Below are positions 8,548 through 17,604 of a stretch of DNA of 64,000 bases, piece by piece. The DNA is from Endozoicomonas sp965199185. GTDB taxonomy: Bacteria > Pseudomonadota > Gammaproteobacteria > Pseudomonadales > Endozoicomonadaceae. The stretch lies in NCBI GenBank assembly GCA_965199185.1, contig CBDAQW010000043.1:62001-126000 (forward strand), given 5' to 3'. The notes beneath the pieces were generated by a model, which saw only the letters and a program-made list of their open reading frames with translations, had not been told where the DNA came from and made no database searches. Numbering within the stretch: the stretch's first letter is position 1; each line of letters starts with the position of its first letter. Position numbers and translations under genes: made by a program.

Positions 8548-9923
8548 TGACAAATCAATCTGTTTCAGAAATGACTGAGATTGTGATCATCGGTGCTGAG
8601 GCGGCGGGCATGAGTGCTGCCGCCAAGGCTCGCCGAGTGAACCGTGAAGCCAGTATCACTGTGTTTGAACAGTCCGATGTGATCTCTTTTGGTGCTTGTG
8701 GTTTGCCCTATTACATTGGTGATTTCTTTGATAATCCGGCAGACATGTCGGAATTCAGCCCGGAGTTTTTTGCCGGTCGGGGGATAGATGTTCGCATCCT
8801 GCACCGGGTTGAGAAGGTGGATGCTCAACAGCAGCAACTGACCGTTCGTAATCTCGAAACGGGTGAATGTTTTATTCAGCCCTATCACAAACTGTTGATT
8901 GCCACTGGCGCTACCCCCATTATGCCGCCGGTGCCTGGGTTGCAGGAAGGTATGGATAAAGGGCGAGTCTCTTTCGTCAAAACCATGCAAGATGGTATTC
9001 AACTGAAAGAGACCATTGCCAGCACCGATATTCAGGATGTTGCGATTATTGGTGCCGGTTATATTGGCCTGGAAATGGTTGAAGCACTGGAACGGCAGGG
9101 TAAGAAAGTACGTTTGTTCGACAGTGTAGAGCGTCCTTTGCAAGCGAGCTTTGATGAAGAGATCAGCGAGCTGGTGATGCAGGAATTGTCCGATAAGGGC
9201 ATTCGTTGCCACTGGCAGGAACGGCTTACTGACGTTGCTATTAATGAAGATCAGCACCTCAGTCTGACTACTGATAAAGGTCAGTATCAGGCCGACCTGA
9301 TTGTGCTTTGTACGGGGATTCGTCCTAACACAGCTTTTGTACAAGAGCTAGGCCTCGATATGATCGACAATGGGGCTATTGTTGTTGATCATAATGCCCG
9401 TACCACTATCGATAATATCTTTGCTGCGGGTGACTGCGCTACCGTGCCTCATGCTCAAATGGAAGATCCGGTGTGGATTCCTCTGGCCACTTATGCCAAC
9501 AAACTTGGCCGTCTGGCAGGTGAGGTGATGGGTGGATGGGACAGTCAATTTCCCGGAGCTTATGGCGCTGCCTGTTTGAAAGTGCTGGATCTTGAAGCCG
9601 CTCGGGTAGGTTTGAGTGAGAAAAATGCCATCGGGCAGGGTATTGATTACCAGAAAGTCGTCATCAAAGACAAAGATCATACCAACTATTATCCGGGTCA
9701 GTCCGATATTCTGGTGAAGCTCATTTATGAAGCCGACAGCAAGAAAATTCTGGGTGGTCAGGTTGCCGGTGGTCGAGGCGCAGTGCTGAGAGTTGATGCA
9801 TTAGCGGCAGTGATAAAAGGTGGCTTGACCACGTCTGATCTGGGCATGATGGATTTCTGTTATGCACCGCCATTTGCCCGAACCTGGGATGCACTGAATG
9901 TGGCAGGCAATGTTGCTAAATAA
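8547..9923 (+). CDS. CoA-disulfide reductase-like FAD/NAD(P)-dependent oxidoreductase
   Basis: The 458-aa flavoprotein belongs to the pyridine nucleotide-disulfide reductase family with a single active-site cysteine. The N-terminal FAD-binding stretch is IVIIGAEAAGMSAA (about 12-25). The motif SFGACGLPYYIG puts the redox Cys at residue 51, as in CoA-disulfide reductases and NADH oxidases. A second Rossmann motif VAIIGAGYIGLEMVEAL binds NAD(P)H, and AAGDCATV binds the FAD ribityl chain. There is no C-terminal rhodanese domain. The start overlaps the tcyP stop. The likely role is NAD(P)H-dependent reduction of CoA disulfide, polysulfide or a related low-molecular-weight disulfide arising from imported cystine; the exact substrate is inference. 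Confidence 0.8.
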   Translation: MTNQSVSEMTEIVIIGAEAAGMSAAAKARRVNREASITVFEQSDVISFGACGLPYYIGDFFDNPADMSEFSPEFFAGRGIDVRILHRVEKVDAQQQQLTVRNLETGECFIQPYHKLLIATGATPIMPPVPGLQEGMDKGRVSFVKTMQDGIQLKETIASTDIQDVAIIGAGYIGLEMVEALERQGKKVRLFDSVERPLQASFDEEISELVMQELSDKGIRCHWQERLTDVAINEDQHLSLTTDKGQYQADLIVLCTGIRPNTAFVQELGLDMIDNGAIVVDHNARTTIDNIFAAGDCATVPHAQMEDPVWIPLATYANKLGRLAGEVMGGWDSQFPGAYGAACLKVLDLEAARVGLSEKNAIGQGIDYQKVVIKDKDHTNYYPGQSDILVKLIYEADSKKILGGQVAGGRGAVLRVDALAAVIKGGLTTSDLGMMDFCYAPPFARTWDALNVAGNVAK

Positions 9924-9940
9924 ACAGTGATAACGAGACA

Positions 9941-9970
9941 AAAAAACCGGGCATAAGTCCGGTTTTTTTT
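9941..9970 (+). terminator. Rho-independent terminator after tcyP operon
   Basis: AAAAAACCGG and CCGGTTTTTTTT pair around an eight-base loop and end in a run of eight T residues, 18 bases past the stop of the oxidoreductase gene. Confidence 0.85.
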
Positions 9971-10113
9971 ATTTTGTAGTTTTATGCACAGGGTCTAAGC
10001 TTTTTAGACGACATATGTCTTGTTCGTTGATTCTGGTTTTTTAGTTTGAATTCCAATTCCTTTCATTCAGGAAGGAATTCGAGGCCGTTTGACTGATTGA
10101 GGAGGGCGTTGGA

Positions 10114-12759
10114 ATGCTCAGATTTCTTTCCCTTAAGCAACCCCTGACCTGGCTTACTATGCTTCTTCTGTTGGTTGGATATAACGCCTGCTACAGTGCT
10201 GAGTTTTATAGAGGTTATGCGCTGCAAGAAAGTCGTAACAAAGAGGTACAGAAACAGGAAATACGAGATCGGATTTCCAGTCAATGCGACAGCCAAAAAA
10301 AACAATCGGAAAGACAAGTCGCTCAGTACCAAAAGAATGTACAACTGTTGCGAGACAGTAATACGCAACAAAGAAATGCTATTCAAAGCATCGAAAATGT
10401 CATTGATAGTGATATTCGAGCGTTTTACCAGATTAAGAACCGATTGACTCATTTGTTATCCCTAATGAATCAGCATTATGATCTGGCTGGGCGTGTCCGG
10501 ACTTTTCAGCAATTCTCTACGGCGGTGACCACAGATTTTCAGACGCAGATTGAGACCTATCTGAGCAAAAAATTAGCTTTTTTTATTCGCCTGTACGTTG
10601 AAAGTGCTCCCCTTTTAATTAGCCGCCTTCATATTCATCATTATGGTAAGACCGATATACCTTGTTCTCTAGCTATGTCTGGAACCTACAATGAATCAGA
10701 AAATGGTTTTTCTATTCAGGACAGCTCATTCGGAGTACTTCTTTCAGAAACTACTACTGGCGCAACCCCGGATTTCCGCTGGAAAAATGTTGAACTGAGA
10801 GATCAGTGGAATAACGGTATGACATCACCGTCTATCGATCGTGTAGAAACCGAGATTAAACTGACGTTTAATAAAAATCAGGTGTCGAATTATATTGCCT
10901 CCCGACTGTCCCGAATGGGCACTGTCGATGATGCCCACTGGCTTTCAAATGCAAGTAGTTACACTCATAAAGAGCTGCTGGCGCAGGCGACTTCTTATCT
11001 GCTAAAGGGGCGTGGCAAGCTTTTATCCCGGGACCTGTCTCTGATGGATTATCTGGTAGTGACCAACAGTCTGAGAGGTCATAATGATGACTACTCTGTC
11101 AGTGACGCTGAGAAGAAAAAAATATTCTCAATCCTCTTAAATAAAACAAGATCACTCAGTAAAAAAATTAATGAAATGAGACTAACGGATATGCCGTTCA
11201 GCCTGATGCTGCCAGAGTTGTTTCTGAACGCCTATGTCAGCTTGAATGTGCTATGGCGGAATAATCCGATTATATTGAGTCGGGAAAGAAAGGAAAACGT
11301 TCTTTCTGGTAGTCTTTGGAAGCTACGACGTTATCTGGATAAAGTATGCAGTGCCAGGGATTTTTGTCATGCAGACACTCTTCAGGGTGATTACTTTCCA
11401 AATAACAACTCTGGCGGTGAAAGCTCGGAGATTTTAAATCTGGTGGATAGAACCCTATATTTAACGGCGGTACAAGACTGGTCTTCAGTGGGATCTGAAA
11501 TTACAGTGGATGAGCTGGTTTTTGGTAGGTTGAACGGCTTGAAAAACCTTCTGTTTTTATCCGGAGATCGTCAGGTAGTGACTGATGATGTGTTAGGTCA
11601 TTTTATGTCCTGGGCTTATGTGCTGGTCAATAGCAATTCTACAAAGATTAGGAATATATGGGAGCAACTATCAGCATCTGAGGATTCTGAGGATTCTGAG
11701 GATTCTGAGGATTCTGAGGGTAATGTAGGTTTACAGTCTGGTTTGCGCAAAGGACAGGGTCGTATGTTAAAAATTCTGGGAAGTATGAGTCATCGCGGTT
11801 TTGATACTTTCCCGTATCTTGTGGCGATGATCAATCCGGCTTATGAGAGTGATTCAGATAATCCCATTGGTTCGCAGCAAGCAGGAACATCAAGAACTTC
11901 CCGGATAATGTCATTCGACTCAACAGATTCAAATCCTGATTCTTTCACAGATGCAGACATTTTTATTCCTAAAGGTCTGAAAGATCCGGATGCTCCTGGT
12001 TCATTGCAAGCAGAACCATCAAATGCTTCCGAGAGGTCATTTGACTCATGGGATTTCTCGGATTCAAGTTTTGATACATCCGAAGACCAGGATGCTGTTG
12101 ATCCTGAACAATCGGTTGAAGCACCCGCTGAAGCAACCATTGATGATTCAGATCCGGTTTATATTAATCTGAACGCCAAAGAATGGGATGATCAGGTGTC
12201 CGAATTTTTACAGAGAAAAGGATTTTCTAGCCGGGCAGCACTCGATGAATATCAGGCTCAACAGGATACAGGCTACGCACAAAGTGAGTTGAGAGACGAT
12301 TTTGTTGATGAGTATACCTTTCCGGATGGCGAGTACGATGAGTTGTTTCGCGGTTTTCAGAGATTAAGGATTGGTGAAGGTGAACCAGTGCGCAAAGTTG
12401 AATTTCAACGACTGATCAGAAAGAGCTATAGCCAGATGGCAGGTTACCGGAGGTTGCCCACTCCGACAGAAACAGAACAGGCCGGTTCTTCGTCTTCTGT
12501 GCAGCACGCCAGATCATCTGCACAGCGACCCGGAACGTCCAGAACGGGAAAAATGTTCAGGCGGTTGTTCTCTGGCGTTCGCAAAGCGGTGGCCGGCAAA
12601 ACATCCTCTGATGCGACTCTGGTCGCTTCTATACTGAGGAGTGGGGTGGCAAGTCAGAGGTCACTTGCTTCGATTGCGGTATCGACTCATGTCGTCAATC
12701 TGGGGACAACGATTGTACCTGCTTCATTGGTCAGTGTGGTACCTGTATTTATTCCCTAA
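10114..12759 (+). CDS. Large secreted Ser/Asp-rich protein of unknown function
   Basis: This 881-residue protein starts with a signal peptide (hydrophobic LTWLTMLLLLVGYNACYSA, cleavage near residue 29). The ATG has a strong GGAGGG site (10101-10106). Residues about 40-110 are rich in Gln/Lys/Arg and look coiled-coil. The middle is globular without recognised motif. After residue 520 the chain becomes low-complexity and acidic: four SED tripeptides from a 9-base tandem repeat, then Ser/Asp-rich segments such as SFDSTDSNPDSF. Two related boxes, AGTSRTSR and PGTSRTGK, flank this part. The C-terminus is hydrophobic and could insert in a membrane. It stands alone and faces a second secreted-protein gene downstream. 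An exported or host-directed protein is plausible but unproven. Confidence 0.55.
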   Translation: MLRFLSLKQPLTWLTMLLLLVGYNACYSAEFYRGYALQESRNKEVQKQEIRDRISSQCDSQKKQSERQVAQYQKNVQLLRDSNTQQRNAIQSIENVIDSDIRAFYQIKNRLTHLLSLMNQHYDLAGRVRTFQQFSTAVTTDFQTQIETYLSKKLAFFIRLYVESAPLLISRLHIHHYGKTDIPCSLAMSGTYNESENGFSIQDSSFGVLLSETTTGATPDFRWKNVELRDQWNNGMTSPSIDRVETEIKLTFNKNQVSNYIASRLSRMGTVDDAHWLSNASSYTHKELLAQATSYLLKGRGKLLSRDLSLMDYLVVTNSLRGHNDDYSVSDAEKKKIFSILLNKTRSLSKKINEMRLTDMPFSLMLPELFLNAYVSLNVLWRNNPIILSRERKENVLSGSLWKLRRYLDKVCSARDFCHADTLQGDYFPNNNSGGESSEILNLVDRTLYLTAVQDWSSVGSEITVDELVFGRLNGLKNLLFLSGDRQVVTDDVLGHFMSWAYVLVNSNSTKIRNIWEQLSASEDSEDSEDSEDSEGNVGLQSGLRKGQGRMLKILGSMSHRGFDTFPYLVAMINPAYESDSDNPIGSQQAGTSRTSRIMSFDSTDSNPDSFTDADIFIPKGLKDPDAPGSLQAEPSNASERSFDSWDFSDSSFDTSEDQDAVDPEQSVEAPAEATIDDSDPVYINLNAKEWDDQVSEFLQRKGFSSRAALDEYQAQQDTGYAQSELRDDFVDEYTFPDGEYDELFRGFQRLRIGEGEPVRKVEFQRLIRKSYSQMAGYRRLPTPTETEQAGSSSSVQHARSSAQRPGTSRTGKMFRRLFSGVRKAVAGKTSSDATLVASILRSGVASQRSLASIAVSTHVVNLGTTIVPASLVSVVPVFIP
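11677..11712 (+). repeat. 9-bp tandem repeat (TCTGAGGAT x4)
   Basis: Four perfect head-to-tail copies of TCTGAGGAT encode SEDSEDSEDSED inside the large secreted protein, followed by a partial fifth copy. The unit is a multiple of three, so slippage would change length without shifting frame. Confidence 0.9.
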
Positions 12760-12799
12760 TGATACCCGGTGTGTGACTTTTATCTCGTAGGTTGCCAAT

Positions 12800-12918
12800 C
12801 CATGGCTTATGGGTTCTGTACACTCCCTGTACAGAATGACAGCGAGTAGAGATTTTGTGCACTCTGTTGTCATCCCGTACAGGGACTGCACGGGATCCAC
12901 GTGGCATAGATAGCCATG
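12800..12918. repeat. Imperfect palindromic (MITE-like) intergenic element
   Basis: The arms at 12818-12841 and 12868-12891 are 24-base inverted repeats matching at 20 positions. The left arm also contains its own perfect hairpin, TTCTGTACA / TGTACAGAA (12814-12836). Outside them CATGGCTTATG (left) answers CATAGATAGCCATG (right), extending the symmetry to about 119 bases. It lies between two secreted-protein genes and encodes nothing. It looks like a small non-autonomous or REP-like element. Confidence 0.55.
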
Positions 12919-13001
12919 TTGAAATTAAAATTCACACACCGGGTTAATGATAAAAAACACAATCAAATCCTAATGGCTATGCTTTCATTTCCAATCTACA
13001 A

Positions 13002-14453
13002 ATGAGAGCACTTATGAAGTCAGCCGATTCGATATTTCATGGTCTTATTCAGGGTCTTATATTGTTGCTGGGCCTTCAGGCTTCTGCCTGTTTTGCCCAC
13101 ACTTCTGTCGGTGATATAGGTGGTTATCAACAGCCCTTTTTGAACGTTCCGATGGATCAGGAAGATCTACAACGGTACGCTTTGCAAACATCGGCTCCCA
13201 ATAAAATAAACCACCGGAATATTCACTCTTTTTACGCCGTATCAGAGCACCCTTTTTTATTACAAGGTACAAATCCCTCACCGTTACCCGGAACGCATTG
13301 CTTGCCGGTTGGTGTTGAAAATTCAGCGGCCGGTTTTCAATGTTTCACGATGAATGGTGAATTAACGGGAGTTGAATTTGCATCGTCTGACAAGTATGAG
13401 GTACAGATTCATACTGCACCGCAGCAACCCGTATTGATCTACCAGGCTCCATCGTTGCCGTTGTTGCTCCAACCGGATGAAAACAGAAATTTACTTTCAA
13501 CATTTGCTAGTCAGGAAAAGGAAGCCGCCGAGATTCACGGTGAAGCAATGAATAGAGAACAAAAAATTGGTGACCAGCTGTTTAAAAATCTCGACAGTAA
13601 ATATTTTCGTTACCTGACGTTAGAAGAAATGGAAGCCAAACATCAGGGGCGTATTCTTGAAGATAATGCAGATATCACCCATCACCAGGCGGATGATCAT
13701 GTCATAAAACTCAATAATCACTTTGTTACCGCCTATGACCAAACCAGCGAACTTCTGCCAGACACCGGACTCTGTACCGCTGAAAGTCGCGAAGCCTGCC
13801 AGGCATTGACGACTAAAATACAGGCTTATGGCAATTGGCTGACGAGTTGGTTTTACCCGCCGACCGATGCAGACTCAGGGTCGGAGCCAGAATCCAATAA
13901 CCAACCTGGCTCCTCACAAAGCAGCTCGTCACAAACAGGTTATTCACAAACAACTTCACCAGGCGGTACAAGCTTTGTAGAACATAGGCCTGACGGAACG
14001 GTTAATTTGATGGCCAGTGGTGGTAGTTGTTATCTCAATGGAGTTCCCGTAGCAGGAACTGAAAGCAGCAGCCACGGAAACTATGGAACGAGATGGGAAG
14101 GACGTTTTGGGGATTCTGATTCTGATGACAGTTCTAGTTCTAGTTCGAACTCACGCCAAGGCGGAGGTGTGCAGATAAGGCAGACGATAGGAGGTAAAGT
14201 CAAAAACGCTGCTATTGCATCAGGAAATTTATATTCAGTGCATACCGCTTCTGGCTCTTTTTTTCAAGCCAGACCATCTGACCGGACTCATCGAACTCCC
14301 GGCAGATTCAGTACAACCTTCTCGGCATCCGAAGTGAATGATATGGCTATTTTTGATGACGGATCGTCGACTAACCATAACGTAACGATTGAAAATTCAC
14401 ACATTCAAAACCTCTTTGAAGGAGAAATGGGAAAATGGTACGAAAAAAACTAG
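13002..14453 (+). CDS. Secreted Ser/Gly-rich protein of unknown function
   Basis: The 483-aa product has an N-terminal signal peptide (GLIQGLILLLGLQASACFA, cleavage near residue 32). A second in-frame ATG at 13014 would fit equally well, with GAGAG just upstream. The first 260 residues look globular, with a few cysteines that could form periplasmic or extracellular disulfides (TGLCTAESREACQAL). From about residue 285 it becomes low-complexity: SSQSSSSQTGYSQTT, a Gly-rich patch with one Cys, and DSDSDDSSSSSSNS. The final part has beta-type sequence (GVQIRQTIGGKVKNA). No known domain is recognised. It shares secretion and Ser-rich composition, but no obvious sequence identity, with the large protein upstream. 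Confidence 0.55.
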   Translation: MRALMKSADSIFHGLIQGLILLLGLQASACFAHTSVGDIGGYQQPFLNVPMDQEDLQRYALQTSAPNKINHRNIHSFYAVSEHPFLLQGTNPSPLPGTHCLPVGVENSAAGFQCFTMNGELTGVEFASSDKYEVQIHTAPQQPVLIYQAPSLPLLLQPDENRNLLSTFASQEKEAAEIHGEAMNREQKIGDQLFKNLDSKYFRYLTLEEMEAKHQGRILEDNADITHHQADDHVIKLNNHFVTAYDQTSELLPDTGLCTAESREACQALTTKIQAYGNWLTSWFYPPTDADSGSEPESNNQPGSSQSSSSQTGYSQTTSPGGTSFVEHRPDGTVNLMASGGSCYLNGVPVAGTESSSHGNYGTRWEGRFGDSDSDDSSSSSSNSRQGGGVQIRQTIGGKVKNAAIASGNLYSVHTASGSFFQARPSDRTHRTPGRFSTTFSASEVNDMAIFDDGSSTNHNVTIENSHIQNLFEGEMGKWYEKN

Positions 14454-14474
14454 CCTAAGCCATGCGTACCAGGT

Positions 14475-15197
14475 TTACTCATCGATCATACTGGTAAACG
14501 CAGACAAGGCATCAGGATCGCCCTGTTTGAGTTTGTTAGCAATGACATGGTGGAAAAAATAGTGGAAGTGTTCATGTTGCTGAGCAGGCATCAGACAGTC
14601 ATCACCGGCTAGCACCGGTGTTTTTTCGACTTTCTGTTCATCAGCAATCATCGCCTGAATGCGGCCATCATTGTAAAGTCGCCAGCTGGTGACGTGCAGC
14701 AGTAAGATTGTCCGGAACTGGTCTTCTGTCATAACAGCGTGTGTGCCGATCGCATCGGGGATTTCCTGAATAATCAGTTCCGGATCATCCTGATCGGTTT
14801 GAAAGTAAGTGGCCGCTTCTTCCAGTTCGTGAACTTTGTAGGCAGGAGGTTCAAAGAAAGCCTGATCGTGCGCCTTATCGTAATATCCCTCCCAGTGGCC
14901 ATTCAACGGGTCATTTAACTCTCTGGCGCAGACCAGTTTATTCAGCCAGGGAATCATGGCGTCCACTTCTCCGTCTTTGCTCAATCCCCAACAGAGAATT
15001 TTCATACTGAACAGTTTGCCGGGGTTGGCATCATTGCTGTACAGCATCTCCATACCATCATTCTCGGGCGCCAGACGGATGATCTTTTTTTTCTCAGCAT
15101 CGTCCACCGGTTTACGGGTGAACATATCAATCACATTGGTCTCTTCGACGGTACTTTTGTTGGATGGTTGATCGTTGCTGCCGGTTGTGTCGGTCAT
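14475..15197 (-). CDS. Conserved hypothetical cytoplasmic protein
   Basis: The 240-aa product has no signal peptide or membrane segment and is acidic. The short motif VIDMFTRKPV near residue 22 is followed by two related Trp-containing blocks, CWGLSKDGEVDAMIPWL (about 69-85) and SWRLYNDGRIQAMIADE (about 170-186), suggesting an internal duplication of a small fold. The C-terminal part HEHFHYFFHHVIANKL is His-rich and could bind metal, though that is speculation. I do not recognise the family. The gene is convergent with the secreted-protein gene on its left (21-base gap) and divergent from the exported-protein gene on its right. Confidence 0.6.
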   Translation of the reverse strand: MTDTTGSNDQPSNKSTVEETNVIDMFTRKPVDDAEKKKIIRLAPENDGMEMLYSNDANPGKLFSMKILCWGLSKDGEVDAMIPWLNKLVCARELNDPLNGHWEGYYDKAHDQAFFEPPAYKVHELEEAATYFQTDQDDPELIIQEIPDAIGTHAVMTEDQFRTILLLHVTSWRLYNDGRIQAMIADEQKVEKTPVLAGDDCLMPAQQHEHFHYFFHHVIANKLKQGDPDALSAFTSMIDE

Positions 15198-15379
15198 TGA
15201 ATCCGGTCCTGGATATAAGCTGATGCAGTCTGTTTTGTGCTAATGGAGCTATCGGCAACAATGATGGGATGTTAAAAGCGGAAGATGAATGGAGTTGGTA
15301 AAATGCCTTCAGATGCTTTTCAGAGTTACGACAATCGGTTATTAATGAGAATACCCATGATCATAAGAACAGGCTTACC

Positions 15380-16144
15380 ATGTCCTACCCAGTGTTATTA
15401 ACAGTAGTATTGATGACTTTTGGCTTTCTGGTGGCTAAACATTCTTGGGCCGCCACCATAACCAGTGATGTGGTACAACCTGGCCAGGCTGATATCACAG
15501 GCACAGCCAGGAATCTAAGTGGTAAGCTCATTTATCGGGAGTTTCATCGTTTCTCACCCACTGAACACAGGGTAGATTATCAAACAGCAAACGGAGAATG
15601 GTTAGCTCACAAAAGTATTAATTACGATAAGATCGCCGGTGTTGTCTCGTTCGACCTGTATTATCCTGACACCCGGCGTCGTGAGAGGGTGACCTCAGCT
15701 AATGGTGAGATTACAGTCAATATTCGCAGTCGTCAGAAAGATATCAATCATCAGCTGGCATATCGTGCGGGTGATGTGGTGGATGCAGGGTTTGATGCGC
15801 TGGTGCGCGATCAATGGACGACACTGGTGGCAGGAAAGCCGGTCAGAACCCGCTTCCTGTTATTCCGTCGTGGGCGCTGGATGGATATGACAATAGCTAA
15901 AACTGGCAATAAATATTGCCAGGAAAAATACCAGGGCAGTGTCGATTACTGTTTATCCATCAAGCCAACGACGTTACTGTTAAGAATGGTGGTTCCGGAG
16001 CTTTTACTGGCTTATAACAACAAGCAGCAACTGAGCATGTATTTTGGTCCGACGAATCTTGAGTTTGAAGAGAATGAGCCGGGATCGCTGGTCATCACTT
16101 ATCAGTACGCTGCCAGTGGTGTTTCTGATAAAGACACTCAGTAA
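15380..16144 (+). CDS. Exported conserved hypothetical protein
   Basis: The 254-aa protein begins with a clear signal peptide (VLLTVVLMTFGFLVAKHSWA, cleavage near residue 25), so the mature form should be periplasmic. The mature chain is beta-rich: ITGTARNLSGKLIYREFHRF, HRVDYQTANGEWLAHKSI and VSFDLYYPDTRRRERV. This order resembles periplasmic proteins that carry a beta-barrel or lipocalin-like fold, but I assign no family. Two Cys (KYCQEKYQGSVDYCLS) are positioned for a disulfide. It lies between a divergent hypothetical gene and pdxB and appears monocistronic. Confidence 0.6.
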   Translation: MSYPVLLTVVLMTFGFLVAKHSWAATITSDVVQPGQADITGTARNLSGKLIYREFHRFSPTEHRVDYQTANGEWLAHKSINYDKIAGVVSFDLYYPDTRRRERVTSANGEITVNIRSRQKDINHQLAYRAGDVVDAGFDALVRDQWTTLVAGKPVRTRFLLFRRGRWMDMTIAKTGNKYCQEKYQGSVDYCLSIKPTTLLLRMVVPELLLAYNNKQQLSMYFGPTNLEFEENEPGSLVITYQYAASGVSDKDTQ

Positions 16145-16256
16145 CGGGTTTTTTCTTGTCAGCAAGCATTTATACTGGCCGCTGATTCCCCTCATTGATT
16201 ATGCTCATCGAGAATAATAACATCGTTATTCACATTTTTTTCTGTATATATCCACT

Positions 16257-17402
16257 ATGAAAATCGTTGCTGATGAAAATATCCCGTTATTGATGGAGTG
16301 CTTTGGTGCTGTTGGGGAAGTGGTGCCCATCCATGGTAGAAATATATCAGCCGATGATCTTGTGGATGCCGATGCGTTGCTGGTTCGCTCTGTTACCCAA
16401 GTTAATGAGTCTTTAATTCAGAACAGTAAACTTAAGTTTGTGGGTACTTGCACAGCGGGTTTTGATCATCTTGACACGAACTTTCTCCGTAGCCGCAATA
16501 TCTTCCATACCAATGCTCCGGGTTGTAATGCGACCTCTGTCGTAGAATATGTGATAGCCGCTCTGGATGTACTGGCGGAACGCGATGAATTTGATCTACG
16601 CCAGCGAGTGGTGGGTATTGTTGGCAAAGGGCAGGTCGGCGGACGGTTATACAGTGTACTCAGCAATCTGGGAGTGAGGGTTTATGCCAATGATCCTTTG
16701 CGTGAACCCGATGAGTCTGTGAATTTTCTGGAACTTGATGAACTTATTGAACGCTGCGATGTTATCTGCCTGCATACTCCTCTAACGACTACTGGTGAAT
16801 ACCCAACCCACCATTTGATTGATGCGCAAAGGTTGGCAGCCATGAAGCCCGGAACGGTTCTGGTCAGTGCTGGTCGTGGGCCAGTAGTGGATAATACGGC
16901 GCTGAAATCTGCCTTAAACAAGAAGCAGGATCTGAGTGTGGTCATGGATGTCTGGGAATTTGAGCCAGATGTTGATCCTGAATTGCTGGCACTGGTGGAT
17001 ATTGCTACGCCACATATTGCCGGGTACAGCCTTGATGGAAAAATCAGCGGAACCGAGATGATCTACAAATCATTCTGCCAATACTTTGGCTTACCAGCCC
17101 GAGTTAAAATAGGCGCTATTACTCCCATTCCAGCACTGAAAAAAATGGGTTTTACCGATTCAGCCCAGCTTGATAAAGCCTGTTCGGTGGCGATCCGTGC
17201 AGTTTATGACATACGCAGTGACGATATCAAAATGCGTAAACTTGCCGATTTATCACAAGCAGAGCGCATGCAGGTGTTTGACAGGTTACGGAAAAACTAC
17301 TCAGAGCGGCGGGAGTTTAAAACGCTCTCTGTGTTATTTAATAATACCGAAGAGCCTGTTCGTTCTGATCTGGCAGCGTTTGGGTTTAATATAAAGTCGT
17401 AA
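16257..17402 (+). CDS. pdxB: Erythronate-4-phosphate dehydrogenase PdxB
   Basis: PdxB oxidises 4-phospho-D-erythronate to 2-oxo-3-hydroxy-4-phosphobutanoate with NAD, the second step of the DXP-dependent pyridoxal phosphate pathway. The 381-aa protein starts with the characteristic MKIVADENIPLL and shows DALLVRSVTQVN, KFVGTCTAGFDHLDT and NAPGCNATSVVEYV. The NAD motif is GIVGKGQVGGRL (about 120-131). The catalytic D-2-hydroxyacid dehydrogenase residues sit in SAGRGPVVDN (Arg), WEFEPDVD (Glu) and TPHIAGYS (His). The C-terminal ~90 residues form the PdxB-specific dimerisation domain. No strong ribosome-binding site is visible before the ATG. A repeat element follows the stop. Confidence 0.95.
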   Translation: MKIVADENIPLLMECFGAVGEVVPIHGRNISADDLVDADALLVRSVTQVNESLIQNSKLKFVGTCTAGFDHLDTNFLRSRNIFHTNAPGCNATSVVEYVIAALDVLAERDEFDLRQRVVGIVGKGQVGGRLYSVLSNLGVRVYANDPLREPDESVNFLELDELIERCDVICLHTPLTTTGEYPTHHLIDAQRLAAMKPGTVLVSAGRGPVVDNTALKSALNKKQDLSVVMDVWEFEPDVDPELLALVDIATPHIAGYSLDGKISGTEMIYKSFCQYFGLPARVKIGAITPIPALKKMGFTDSAQLDKACSVAIRAVYDIRSDDIKMRKLADLSQAERMQVFDRLRKNYSERREFKTLSVLFNNTEEPVRSDLAAFGFNIKS

Positions 17403-17404
17403 TT

Positions 17405-17474
17405 CGCTCGTCCGTTTCCGCCGAAGGCAGATACCCATAGGGCACAAGAGGCGACAATGCGTTCAAAGAGCGCA
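17405..17474. repeat. Dispersed repeat, copy C, downstream of pdxB
   Basis: The stretch from CGCTCGTCCGTTTCCGCC onward shares CCGCCGAAGGCAGATA and GGGCACAAGAG with copy B at 6607, and GGCAGATACCCATAGGGC with the reverse strand of copy A at 5646. It lies immediately after the pdxB stop. A further small hairpin, GCCCCC/GGGGGC (17570-17586), lies between it and yacL. Confidence 0.6.
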
Positions 17475-17604
17475 AAAAAACACCTCCTCACACAACGCTC
17501 TTCCATACTTTAATTAAACGACGGAGTCATCTGCAGATTTTTTGTTGCTCTTGTGTTCTATGAGTCTCTGCCCCCCGGATGGGGGCTAACCTACATTACC
17601 CTGT

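Noticed and set aside
7447..8553. 368-codon minus-strand ORF opposite tcyP
   Set aside because: It is an antisense reading of the conserved transporter, rich in Thr/Gln/His/Asn from complementary codons, without start signals.
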